A DNA stretch of 64,000 nt, taken from the NCBI GenBank assembly GCA_033439265.1, contig JAVTVX010000008.1, positions 1,922,001 to 1,986,000 of the forward strand, given 5' to 3'. Every line of letters starts with the position of its first letter. Within the stretch, counting starts at the first letter, position 1. Positions 1 through 9,981 of this stretch are shown in pieces. The position numbers were made by a program, and so were the translations under genes. The notes below the pieces were generated by a model. That model worked only from the letters and a program-made list of their open reading frames with translations, did no database searches and was not told the origin of the DNA. The stretch is from Dillenia suffruticosa. Lineage: Eukaryota > Streptophyta > Magnoliopsida > Dilleniales > Dilleniaceae.

Positions 1-383
1 ATTATGAAAGTTTCATCAAAACTAAGAAGGAAATCATTCATATTAGGTTTACCTGACAAAGGGGGCCTCAATTTCTCAGCACTTCCTTCACAAACAGGGG
101 TCATTCGCTGAGTTGCATTTTGAAAGTTCTCCAAAGGACTTCCCACATCAGATGTGTATGCCAATTCTCCATCTGTTCCCGACTTTATGTCCAAACCATC
201 CATTCTGCTGACTCCATTAGAAGCCCAACTTAAAGAAGGTTCCACTGCACCAGCCACACAACCTCGGCTGTCCCACCGAAAGCTCCACGATGGTGAATGC
301 CGAACATTTCTATGCAACACCTCCCCACTTACTCCATTCACTACGGTTCTATCTCTGGCAGCAACACAACAAGCTGACCCCAT
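1..383 (-). CDS. 5' part of a plant protein with an MGSACCVAARD N-terminus (runs off left edge)
   Basis: An open frame starts at the ATG whose complement is at 381-383 and stays open for 127 codons to the window edge. The protein begins MGSACCVAARDRTVV and continues with a tryptophan-rich stretch (SPSWSFRWDSRG). I associate this N-terminus with a conserved, poorly characterised plant family, some members of which are annotated with a C-terminal RING domain; that part is outside the window, so no function is assigned. Gly2 followed by Cys5 and Cys6 is the pattern of an N-myristoylated and S-acylated protein, which suggests membrane anchoring (inference). A CAG/GTAAAC site at 53/52 could be a splice donor, but the frame continues past it. 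A good splice acceptor ends at 491 (minus), so the leader is probably spliced. Confidence 0.72.
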   Translation of the reverse strand, partial: MGSACCVAARDRTVVNGVSGEVLHRNVRHSPSWSFRWDSRGCVAGAVEPSLSWASNGVSRMDGLDIKSGTDGELAYTSDVGSPLENFQNATQRMTPVCEGSAEKLRPPLSGKPNMNDFLLSFDETFI

Positions 384-490
384 GTTCAATCAATCATATA
401 CACGACATAGATTTTGCTCTTATTTATATGCTACTACAGTTCCCCACTCCTCAAATTCCCATGCCAATTTGCAATCTCAAGGCAATGAAC

Positions 491-1700
491 CTAAATATGC
501 AAAGAAAAGAGATAACCCATCAATCTGATACCTATAAGGTACCACAACCGAATGAACTACTCCCTCATCAAGCAAGTAGCTAACTAAATCAAATAATACA
601 CCAACATGGGTAAAGCATAAGAATTTCATAAACCTTAAAAAAAAAAAACCCTAAATCTTAACCCAACAGGCAATGAAAGTTGCTAAGCAAAATTGATTAA
701 AGATTTGAATGAAGATGGACTCTACTTCTATCAATATTGTGTACACAATTAGTCAATTACATTAAACAATACAAAAAGCACATGAATGCCATAAATTAAA
801 TCAAATTTTAATCTTAACCCAAGATTATAACAAATTTATTAGCAGTAAACATGCAATGAGAGTCCCAAATAAGCCTAAAACTAATTAAAAGCTAAAGCAA
901 TCAAAAATTAAAGTCAACTATCAACATACAGTAAAATGAACCATCCACTCTATAATAACCGGAAAATTTAGCTATTGAAGGGGGGGGGGAAAGATGAAAA
1001 TTGTGACCCTGAAAAGTAAAAAATTTGAATTTAGGGCTACATGAAATACATAAACTGGGTACTCAGCTAAAAACAATTTAGGTTTTCATGTATTTAATTG
1101 AAAAGGGGGTTAAAATTTCAAGAAAATTAAGAACTAATAAAATAAAATAAAATAAAATGGAACGGTGAAGTAGGCCACCAAGCTCAGTAGCTTCTTTCCA
1201 TCAAATTAAACCCGAAAAACCGATCAAAAATCAGAATTAAAATCAATTAAAAAAGGCACCCTTAAACGATCTTGATGAGAGAGAGAGAGAGAAAGAGAGA
1301 GAGAGATGTGAAAAAGAAATGCAGAGCAATAAAACAGAACACCAGAAAATTTGAGTGTAGTAAATAAAAATTAAGAGCTAAAGTCGGAAAGAGAAAGAGA
1401 GATAGAGATCAGAAATCAATGGCGAGAGATTTGAAAATTTGAAAGAATTAAACAAGTCAAAAATTAAGACCTAAAATTTTCTCATTAGAAAGAGAGAGAG
1501 AGTAAGAGAGAGAGAAAGCGAGAGAGAGAGACAGAGAGAGAGACCTGCAAAAGCTTGACATTTTGTTGATCGAATTCGTGTCCCATTAATCAAGCAAATT
1601 GAAACTTGATTCGGTCGAGAGAGAGAGAGAGAGAGACGGTGGCGGGTGTTCTTGGCAATTTTGAGGAGAGTGAAAGATGAGGGAGAAGTGTGAAGTCGTT
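491..1700 (-). other. 5' leader exon and leader intron of the MGSACC gene
   Basis: On the minus strand a leader exon with GA/CT-rich sequence ends at a consensus donor (GCAG/GTCTC, last exon base 1545). A pyrimidine-rich acceptor (TTTCTTTGCATATTTAG) lies just before 490. This implies a leader intron of about 1,055 nt (1544-491). Three GA-repeat clusters (about 1275-1306, 1490-1545 and 1616-1637) sit in and around it. Splicing as proposed would create a short upstream ORF beginning ATGTCAAGC near 1562 and ending before the main ATG. The transcription start is not determined; about 1700 is an estimate. Confidence 0.45.
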
Positions 1701-4700
1701 TTAGACGGTTTTCTTAACGGCGTTAGCGGGTGACTGGATTTTGGGTAAGTGAGCAGGAAAATAATTTTAGAATTTTTTTTTTTTGGTGATTGAATAATAT
1801 TTTTATTACATAGTAAAAGCTAAAGAAATTTGAAAAATGATATTTTTATACAAAAGTTTTTAAATTATTTTCAAAATATTCACAAGTAAAAATAATTTTA
1901 CTAAATAAAAATATAATATTATAAATAATAAATTAATTATTAAGATATCAATTCATAATTTAGTTAATTAATAATCTTATATATTTTTTCTAAATTAATG
2001 AGGATATAGAACTTGAAATGAGTATGATTTCTAGTGGTTTTACAAGTTTTGAAACTTTATTCGGCACATATCACATTTGCACACTTCTTTAGTGATGAAA
2101 TTAGATTCGATCAAACTTATTTGAGTTAAGTGATCGGATACTCTACTCCTTTATCTAGAGATCTCGAATTCAAGTTCTGGAAATTACTAAAAATGATTTG
2201 AGAGAGCCAACCCCTAAATGAGTTTCACATGTTCATATTAAATTAGTTGAGTAAAATTCGAATACCGATAGTGAAAACTAAAAAAAAAAAATCAAATTCG
2301 AAAGTGAATCTCTTTTATATTCGGTAAACAATTTTTATACGATAATACTATTATTAAATTTTTGTTAATATTGATTGTTTAATTGATATTTTTTTATTTA
2401 CTTTTATAATATTTTGATAAATAATTTTGGTGGACTAAATGTTCACCGTTCGATTGTAATTATCTTTTTTTTTAATAATACTAAATTTGCTAAAAAATAA
2501 ATAAATAAAATTATAAATTTGATTCGTAATTTTTAAAATATTTAAATTTAACCTTATAAAATTCAATAATATTACTTTTAATGAACAATTTTACTAAATA
2601 TTTTCAAGTAAAAAATTATAACATCAAATTTTCATTCTTAATAATTAATTCTCTTATATAAAAAATTACCTTATAATATGATGATTTTCACACATATAAT
2701 AAAACAAATCTTTACAACTTTTAAGAAAATATTTCGTAAAAATTTATTTTTACTTAAACTAACGTCGGTCTCACTTAAATTTGATTTTTTAACTAAATGT
2801 TTTTTTTGTTAATTTTGTATTAAAAAAAAAAATTTATTTTAAGTGTTGAATTCGAGAGGTGCTTACTTCTGAACTACGCGGAGTGCGTACTACGCATTCC
2901 GTCTATCTTTTTCGCCTTGCACTGACAAAGAATCCGTCTACATCCCACTAGAGTGAAAAGGCAACAACCAACGGTTTTTCCCTTTCCCTTTTTTTTTTTG
3001 AATTATATTTTTAAAAGAAATTAAGGAAATTATATGCTAAATTAAAGAAATTAAAATTACATAATTGTTGAAATATTCTATCAACTTATATTATTCCTCG
3101 ATTAATTTAAATTAATATTTTATACTCTCAATTATTAATTTAAATTTATTTTTAATAATAATTCATAAATTAAACATTATATAAATCAGTATTAAAAGTC
3201 CTTATATTTTGATTCTATGATGAAAATCTATTTACTAGTAATTATAATAATGATCAAAAATTAAATATTTCATGATAAGCACTCACTCGGTATATAAATT
3301 ATTCCCTGACTTAGTGCGGGGTAGGAAGAGAATAAACGTATATGTATGCAGTTTTCTCCTTGTATTTCTGTAAAAAGATTGTTTTCACGCCCTCCTAAAA
3401 ATTTTACAATAAATAAAATTTTATTTAATTCAGACCATTTTTATTAAAAAAGTAAAAAAAAAAAATTAAAAACTCAAAAATGTATTCCCTCGAGGGGTTT
3501 CATTTTGATCACTTCGGTGAATAGGTAATTTTATTTTCTTTGCACTTGATATGAATAATAGAAAGAACACAAAAAAGGGAAATAATGTTGTTGCTGTGTT
3601 TCGGCTGTGCAAGAAAATGAAACCACTTGGTAATGAATAATTAGATTGCACGGAAATAAAAAATAAAAAAAATAAAAATTGATACGAAATAATACGAAAA
3701 AATAATATATGATAAAAATAAAAAATAAAAAAAAAAACAAAAATATTGAGAAACATGTAAAAATGAAAACATATTTACAAGGAGAAAATGTTTTAATGAT
3801 CAAAAGCAAATATATGTAACCCATAAACCCTTTTTATCTAATTTCTCTATTAATGTGATATCTATCATATTTCAAATATAGAAGATCTCAATATAAAAAA
3901 AAAAAAAAAAAATTATTTTCTCTTTTTTTATCGGAGTGAAAAGCTTTAAATAATCAAAAGTAAAACAGAGTAGCGTAGCGGAAGTATGAATGAATTGCCA
4001 AGGATTCTGTAGGAACGCAACAAGGGAGTAGAGAGGAGTATGTGAGAGAAATGAGAGAGAGAGAAGAAGAGAGAGAGAGAAGGCAGAGGAATAGGGCAAG
4101 AACATGAGTAACTTTCTTCACACTTTCTTTTGTTCGATTGCTATAACTATATGTATATATAAAGATAGTTTAGTGGTTATAATCTCTCTCCCCCAATCTG
4201 TTCAAATCTTTATGTAACCAAAACAAAAAAAAAAAATGTATGGATGAAGCTGTTACTTAATTAACCTAACCAATTCTAACTGTATTTTGTTACAATTAAA
4301 CCTAACTAGTTCACTTTTATTTGAACAGCTTCGGAATTAGTCGTTGTTTTTCAAACGTAATTGCAAGTTGTTCCAGCCACTTGACGTCATTGTTTGGCCC
4401 AATGCTTCCTTGGACTCAATTGATTGACTTCTGGGAGAGGATTGATTGACTTCTGGGAGAGGAGAGGTTCACACCGTGTATTGCATCAGACCCATTATGA
4501 ATGGAATTTGGAATTTGCCGTTTTTGGCCCAAGTTGGGTATCCCCTTTGTTGGTCCCTCCGTCGGTGTCTCAAAAAAAAAATTCTAATTAACTCAGTTTT
4601 GAGTATTTATAAAGACACAATTTAAGAGATAACTCTTTTAATATTATTTTTTTATTTTTAAATTTCAAAATTAAGATTCGATAAAGAAATATAATATTTC

Positions 4701-5650
4701 ATCACCTACCGGTCCAATAATCGGTTAATTTAGTTATTGATGCCTGTTTTTCCTTGGAAATCATAGGCTAAGGTGATTTCTTTCGAAATAGCAATATCTT
4801 TTTCTAGACCCTTTTCTCCTCGGAAATCATGTCCATTTTGGCCATGGGTAACAACATTCTTCCATGAATTTGTTTTGTTATTGATGTTGCCATTATCATA
4901 TGATAGTCACTTAGTCTTTTAGAGTAAAAAAACACTTTTTTCAAAGTCTTTTAGAGAAAAAAAAATCTAAGTCTTGAAGTAATTATAAGGTCTTTTTGGC
5001 AGTATTTCATGTTGAGAATGTGAAGCTGATTTATTAGCAAGGTGCACTCATGTTGCTTAACCATGCCATGGGATGTATTTCTCAACCCCAAGCCATGCCT
5101 CTTCTAAACCGACCATCTCTCTAGGTAGAGCTCTGCCAGAATCCCAGCAATTATGACTAAGTTAGAAATTTATACTTAAGGGAAAAATGAAAAAATATAT
5201 TAAATTTTAAGAGGGGTGAGTTATAATTTTTAAGAAAATAAATAAATATTTAGAATGTTATTTTTAAAAATATTGTATATAAAAATTAAAAAAAAAAATT
5301 AAGGGGCAAACTGCCCCACCCCACCTTTCACCATTTTTTTTTCAATCAGACCATTGATATTTAAAAATTTAATTAATTCAATTCGAATAATTATAAAATT
5401 TAATTTAAGAATCGAACTTTTCAGTATTTAGTTATGACCTAGCTTTTCTTATAAACATACTATCATATAATTCAAATGACATATTCTCCGTAGCATACGC
5501 TATATATATATATTACATGTTTATTAGGACTCCAGCCTTATAGTATATCGCCAAAACTAATCACGTATACATGTCTATACTTCCAAAAACATAAACTCTG
5601 CATATTTGGGGTAGACAACACTTCATAATTTTGATGAGGGAATTTATGAT
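1700..5650. other. AT-rich spacer, no gene recognised
   Basis: I see no coding exon here. The frames that stay open are low-complexity, rich in Phe/Ile/Lys or Ser/Leu from A/T and GA tracts. There is a short GC-richer patch at about 2845-2960 without recognisable coding, degenerate copies of the dispersed SINE-like repeat at about 2105-2280 (+) and 5335-5455 (-), a GA-rich block at 4049-4083 and a 22-bp tandem duplication at 4419-4462. Confidence 0.5.
4419..4462. repeat. Perfect 22-bp tandem duplication
   Basis: The 22-bp unit ATTGATTGACTTCTGGGAG+AGG occurs twice head to tail with no differences (4419-4440 and 4441-4462). The identity suggests a recent replication-slippage event in the spacer. 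Confidence 0.9.
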
Positions 5651-5656
5651 GTATCA

Positions 5657-5864
5657 TCAGTTGGGAATGAGCTTGAATGGTGGCTTGACTAGAGCCGGTG
5701 CTGGATCATAATTTCCATAGTCCTTGGTGTTAACTCTAAGAAGCCTTCCATGGATGGTACTTGCTTCCATGACATTAGATGTCTCCCTTTCTTTTCCCTA
5801 CCAAAAAAAAAAAAAGGATGAAGGGGGTGTACGTGTAATACTTGCATGCATGCATAAGTATTTA

Positions 5865-5908
<44 letters not shown>

Positions 5909-6088
5909 GAGATGCTTTTGATGATTAAGATAAGGAACTTCAAATCTTGGGTTTGTAAATTTAAGCCATGACTTGCCTTAACATAAGTTTATAAAAGAAC
6001 CTTCCAGAAAGCAATTTTGTGTTACTTTTTCTTGGTGATTTAAGCATTAAAAAGAATTGCACTTACATTTACTTCATCTAAATTAGAG

Positions 6089-6140
<52 letters not shown>

Positions 6141-6197
6141 ATGAATTATAGTTCAACTGACGCTATCTCTTATTTCCTTAAAGATTTCAAATACAAA

Positions 6198-6237
<40 letters not shown>

Positions 6238-6651
6238 ACACTTGTGTGTTTGGGACTAACCTCATAACCTACGCCCACATCTACATTACTTCCTTCTTTG
6301 ATATATATAGCTCTTCTACCTGCGACAAGCCAAATTGAAACAAGAATTTTTGGAAAAAGTATGAGAGAAAAATGAAGTTCACTCTCATCATGTGCATTGC
6401 TTGGTGGAGCACTTGAACAACATGAACTTTCTTTAGCATGCCAATCATGAAGAGTTAGCTTTTCATGAAAAGAGTTAGCTATTCACTTACAAGATAATTG
6501 AATTGAGAAAGGAAATTTTGGAGACAAAAATTTTCAATTTCTCAAGTTTTTGAAACAAAGTTTTACCTGCAAATGAGGTTGAAAGTATTGATGCAGAAAT
6601 GAGGAGAAAGAGAAAGGAAATCTTCTTGAGAAGCATGAAAGAGGAAGCCAT
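5657..6651 (-). CDS. CIF: CASPARIAN STRIP INTEGRITY FACTOR (CIF) peptide precursor, two exons
   Basis: Exon 1 (6651-6567) encodes a signal peptide: MASSFMLLKK, a Leu/Phe/Ile core, then SILSTSFA, ending at a consensus donor GCAG/GTAAAA. Exon 2 (about 5790-5657) ends with RLLRVNTK followed by a 21-residue C-terminal peptide that starts DYGNYDP, ends VKPPFKLIPN and is followed at once by TGA. This matches the CIF1/CIF2 family, in which the Asp-Tyr is tyrosine-sulfated and the processed peptide is perceived by SGN3/GSO1-type receptor kinases to guide Casparian strip formation in the root endodermis. Predicted precursor: 72 residues, secreted. The 776-nt intron carries (GA)n and (AT)n tracts. The first AG after the T-tract (ending 5798) would shift frame into a stop; the AG ending 5791 keeps the frame, so I use that. 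Mature peptide identity is strong, the acceptor is less certain. Confidence 0.88.
5870..5906. repeat. (GA)n microsatellite in CIF intron
   Basis: About 18 uninterrupted GA/AG units within the CIF intron, CT-rich on the sense (minus) strand and about 80 bases upstream of the proposed acceptor. Confidence 0.95.
6091..6234. repeat. Two (AT)n microsatellites in CIF intron
   Basis: Uninterrupted AT tracts at 6091-6138 (about 24 units) and 6202-6234 (about 16 units), separated by 63 bases of non-repetitive sequence. Both lie inside the CIF intron and are likely length-polymorphic. Confidence 0.95.
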
Positions 6652-6840
6652 TGTTCAGACAATTTGATTCCTTGTTCCCCTTCACTTTCTTTTTCTAGAG
6701 AAAGAGAATAAACCAAATGATGTTTTGCTCCCTTTCGTATATTTGCAAATGGACTTAAAGGCACTTTGGTAGTCCTAAAGAGGAGAGGGCTTGAAATTTT
6801 GTGTACTTTCTTAGAAAGAAAGTGCCAATCTCTCTGTGTG

Positions 6841-6847
6841 CTTTATA
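6841..6847 (-). promoter_or_regulatory. Candidate TATA box of the CIF gene
   Basis: The minus strand reads ACTATAAAGCAC here, a TATA-type element about 190 nt upstream of the CIF start codon. Position is reasonable for a plant core promoter. Support is motif and spacing only. Confidence 0.45.
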
Positions 6848-7039
6848 GTTTAAAATTCAAATAGCATAAAAGGTGAGGAAGACCCCTTTTCTTTTTGTTG
6901 GGGCACTAAGTCTAGGCAGTTAGTGGGATGATGTGATTAATTAACTATAATAATTGTGTACACAGTGTGGAAATTCTCCTAATGCCCTCCCACCATTTTT
7001 GGTCAAGGAGCTTCTCATGGTTTCACTGTTGCATTATTA

Positions 7040-7255
7040 TTATTTTTTTGGTATCATGATTTGGTCACCACCCGATATCTGAAGATTTAACCCGATTAAT
7101 CTGGATGGACTGCTGCAGAACTCACTTTGTGAGAGTAGGTCTCCCAATATTGTTTTTTTCATATCCAGAGGGAGTCGAGCTCGCGACCTGATTAAGAAAA
7201 AATATACCCATCTCACCTACACCAATAAATGTCGGTAGTGTTAGCATTATTTTTG
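7040..7255 (-). repeat. SINE-like dispersed repeat copy
   Basis: About 200 bp here is the inverted, diverged counterpart of 17585-17790. Shared blocks are the GATTAATCTGGAT core, CACTTTGTGA, GGTCTCC.AATATTG and CATCTCACCTA.ACC. Read on the minus strand the element begins TAGGTGAGATG and then has a GAGCTCGACTC-type block about 35 nt later, resembling the A and B boxes of tRNA-derived SINEs. Confidence 0.6.
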
Positions 7256-7483
7256 ACCTATAAACCTTCAATATATGTGAATCGCCTTGTATGATGGTAA
7301 AGTATCTTATTACACAGCGAATATCTAAGAATTCCTATTTAATCCAAAATGGGAACTTTAAAAAATCTATTACATATGAATTTTTTTTAATAATATCGAA
7401 ATTTATCGAACACTTCAAAGGATTGTTTACTTCAACATTAAAAAGTTTATTTATGAAAATTTAATTGTGATTCCAAACTTAAT

Positions 7484-7738
7484 CTAGTTAAGAGACATTG
7501 GGCCAGAAATTGGGGTATCTCTTGCCAATTTCAAGAACCATTTGATATAGTGAAGATCACTTTCATAGGGATGTCTAATTTTGGTTTGAGCAAAAATGGA
7601 AGAAACCCACATCACAATTAATGGAGTTTTACTCAATTTGATCACTATAATACCATTTTCTACTAAAATTATTCTTACCCACTTGAGCAAAATTTGTGAA
7701 CATTGTGAGAAATGTAACAAAAGACCTGTTTGGAGCAA
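7484..7738 (-). mobile_element. Possible eroded Ty1/copia RNase H fragment
   Basis: A minus-strand frame contains SSIFAQTKIRHPYESDLHYI, which loosely resembles the copia RNase H segment with pattern NPxFHxRTKHIExDxHF. No flanking LTRs or other polyprotein domains are visible. The similarity is short and may be chance. Confidence 0.2.
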
Positions 7739-7958
7739 TGGGTACTAAAAGTGACAAAGGGGCTACAAGGGAAACTTAGAAAAGTGTGAGTGATGAGTAG
7801 GGATAGGTTTGTCTCATGAGTGTGCTTAAAAGATGAGGTGTGGTTGGGCATAAAATAGCTTTTGTTTGATGAGTCGTGCTTCCAATCATCCTTAAAGACA
7901 AAGACAACCCACCAAATACCACTGATTGGACAGTGGTGGAGAATAAAGAGAAGGGCAT

Positions 7959-8026
7959 TATATGCCTTAAAAAAACCCATTTCTCTCTGCACTATATGCC
8001 TTAAAAAAACCCATTTCTCTCTGCAC
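7959..8026. repeat. 34-bp perfect tandem duplication
   Basis: The unit starting TATATGCCTTAAAAAAACCC and ending TCTCTGCAC is present twice without mismatch (7959-7992 and 7993-8026). It lies in the spacer between the CIF and DnaJ genes. Confidence 0.9.
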
Positions 8027-8449
8027 TCCCCATGGCTCGTTCAAGAAAGATATGGATAATTTAATTGAGTTTAAATACATTTTTTAACAAAAAATTCTAG
8101 CTATAATGATTAAAAATGTTTTTATTTACAAAATCTTATATTTAAAAAAAAATTATTTTAATTAAATAAAATAAAACAAGTTGAAACAAATTGATTGATG
8201 TTTAAGTAAATCTTGCTTTCGGACCTCTGGAGGATTCATTGTAAGCTCAATCCTCTTTCTATTCACGACTTCAAGTCAAGTTGGCGTGAAAACTTTGAAC
8301 TTTTGAAGCAATTAATTAGAATATAATATATTAGCTTTAAACTTAGGTGAGTAGTAGCCAATGGAGACAATGCAGATAAGGTTTTCTGTTGGAAAATGTG
8401 ACTAAAGCTGTGCTTTTCACATCGATAATTCATGTTTCATTCAAGACAT

Positions 8450-8451
<2 letters not shown>

Positions 8452-8512
<61 letters not shown>
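8452..8512. repeat. (GA)n microsatellite
   Basis: About 30 uninterrupted GA units, the longest dinucleotide tract of this type in the window. Confidence 0.97.
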
Positions 8513-8516
<4 letters not shown>

Positions 8517-9600
8517 TTAACTCGAGCACAACTTGTAGACATTTTCACAGGGACCAAAGAACTTATTCAGTATGCCCACTTGAATTTCCTATGTCAATTC
8601 TCATTCTTATGGTTCCCTTTTGCTGGTTAGCAATAATTATCACAACCCTTCACCTTAACTCGAGTTTTAGACTGTTATAGTAAAATAAATAAATAAATAA
8701 AGCATTAGACAAAGTAAATACCGACATACTTAATAGAAACCTTAATAATATAATCATATAAATCACCACATTCATGTCAATGATGAACAACACAGAGATT
8801 ACTTGTGCTAAGTTACCTAATAATACCGCACCTACCTAGCATGTGGAACCTAAACAAGGATAGGGTTAAATCGTCTTTTGACACGTTTCGCATGCGAATC
8901 TTAGAAGATTAAGGATGATATTAATCATAGATATAAAGTGGATGACAAGTCTTCCACCAATATATTCTGATTAAGAAACAGCCTGCATTATGCATGTGAA
9001 CAGTATAAGGAATAGCACTGGCACAACTTTGAGTTTCAAGCATCCCAAGGAAAATGTAGCACATCATTTTCTTCGTCCAGTGATAGAGGCCAACCAAATT
9101 TACTGAACTGACAGGGTTGTCATAAGGAATAGTTCTAGAATCGCTAGTGGAAGCAACCTAGTGACCCAGGTGAAACATGTTCGTATTGCTCCACTAAAAA
9201 TAATGGCGAGAGGGAAAGAGAGAGGGCAAGGATATGGAGCAACTGTATGTCCACATGATTCAACAGTATTACTTATGGACAATCGGTCTAATGAATAAGG
9301 ATACTAGATCCAAACCAAGTCTCAGATTTGAAGCTTAAGAATGGAAAAAACTACGTTAGAAAAACTTCTCCTAAATTAGTTTCGATAATACTCGAATTAA
9401 ATTATTCAGAATATAACTTCAAACACCGATAGGTCCAGCACCCTAGAGAAAATTTTGATTCAGCAGCATTTCTAGGGCCCAAGCTTCCTTTGTTATAAGC
9501 CCCCCATATTACCTGTTAACTAGCACAAAAATTTCTAGAGCCTCCCCTTAGCTGGTGTTTGTTCCCGTCCAAAACCCCAAAATATATATTTACAGTATAC
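8513..9600. other. Spacer downstream of the DnaJ gene
   Basis: No coding exon recognised. A SINE-like repeat copy occupies about 9275-9440. The 3' untranslated region of the minus-strand DnaJ gene probably extends leftward from 9981 into roughly the 9600s. Confidence 0.4.
9275..9440 (+). repeat. SINE-like dispersed repeat copy
   Basis: It shares GGACAATCGGTCTAAT at its start, then ...CCTAAATTAG..., and a final block TTATTCAGAATATAACTTC..ACACCGATAG with the copy at 27045-27228. Strongly diverged elsewhere. Confidence 0.5.
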
Positions 9601-9981
9601 ATATGACCCCAGTACCGTACGCCGAGATACTTCAACAACAATTTATTTCATACTAACTGTAAACCCGGTAAAGTCACCTACAACTACGAGCAGCACCCTC
9701 TAAATCACTTGAAACAAAAAATTCTGAGAAATGGAGTTGGTTGACATAAATAAGGATTATTTGTTGGCCACCTATAACTTTGTTACAGAGCATCATCTCA
9801 GAATCAGGCACCCCGCTTAAACATGAAATAGTCATCTGCCTAGCACAATCAGCATGCGGGACACAAGAACTCATGATAACAATACAAGAAGATGATTTGA
9901 TACATACTTCTAGGTTTAGATCAAAGACGGAAGAATTGAATGTTAGGCAAAAGCTACTGCTACACAAATACACCCAAAAAA

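Noticed and set aside
5689-5943. Minus-strand frame of 84 codons over the CIF exon
   Set aside because: It reads the CIF exon in the wrong frame and starts in the (CT)n tract; the CIF frame is one base shifted and has family similarity.
8515-8560. LTRAQLVDIFT on the plus strand, like the copia polyprotein tail QLADIFTK
   Set aside because: Only about eight residues match, next to a microsatellite and with no other retroelement domain in the same orientation.
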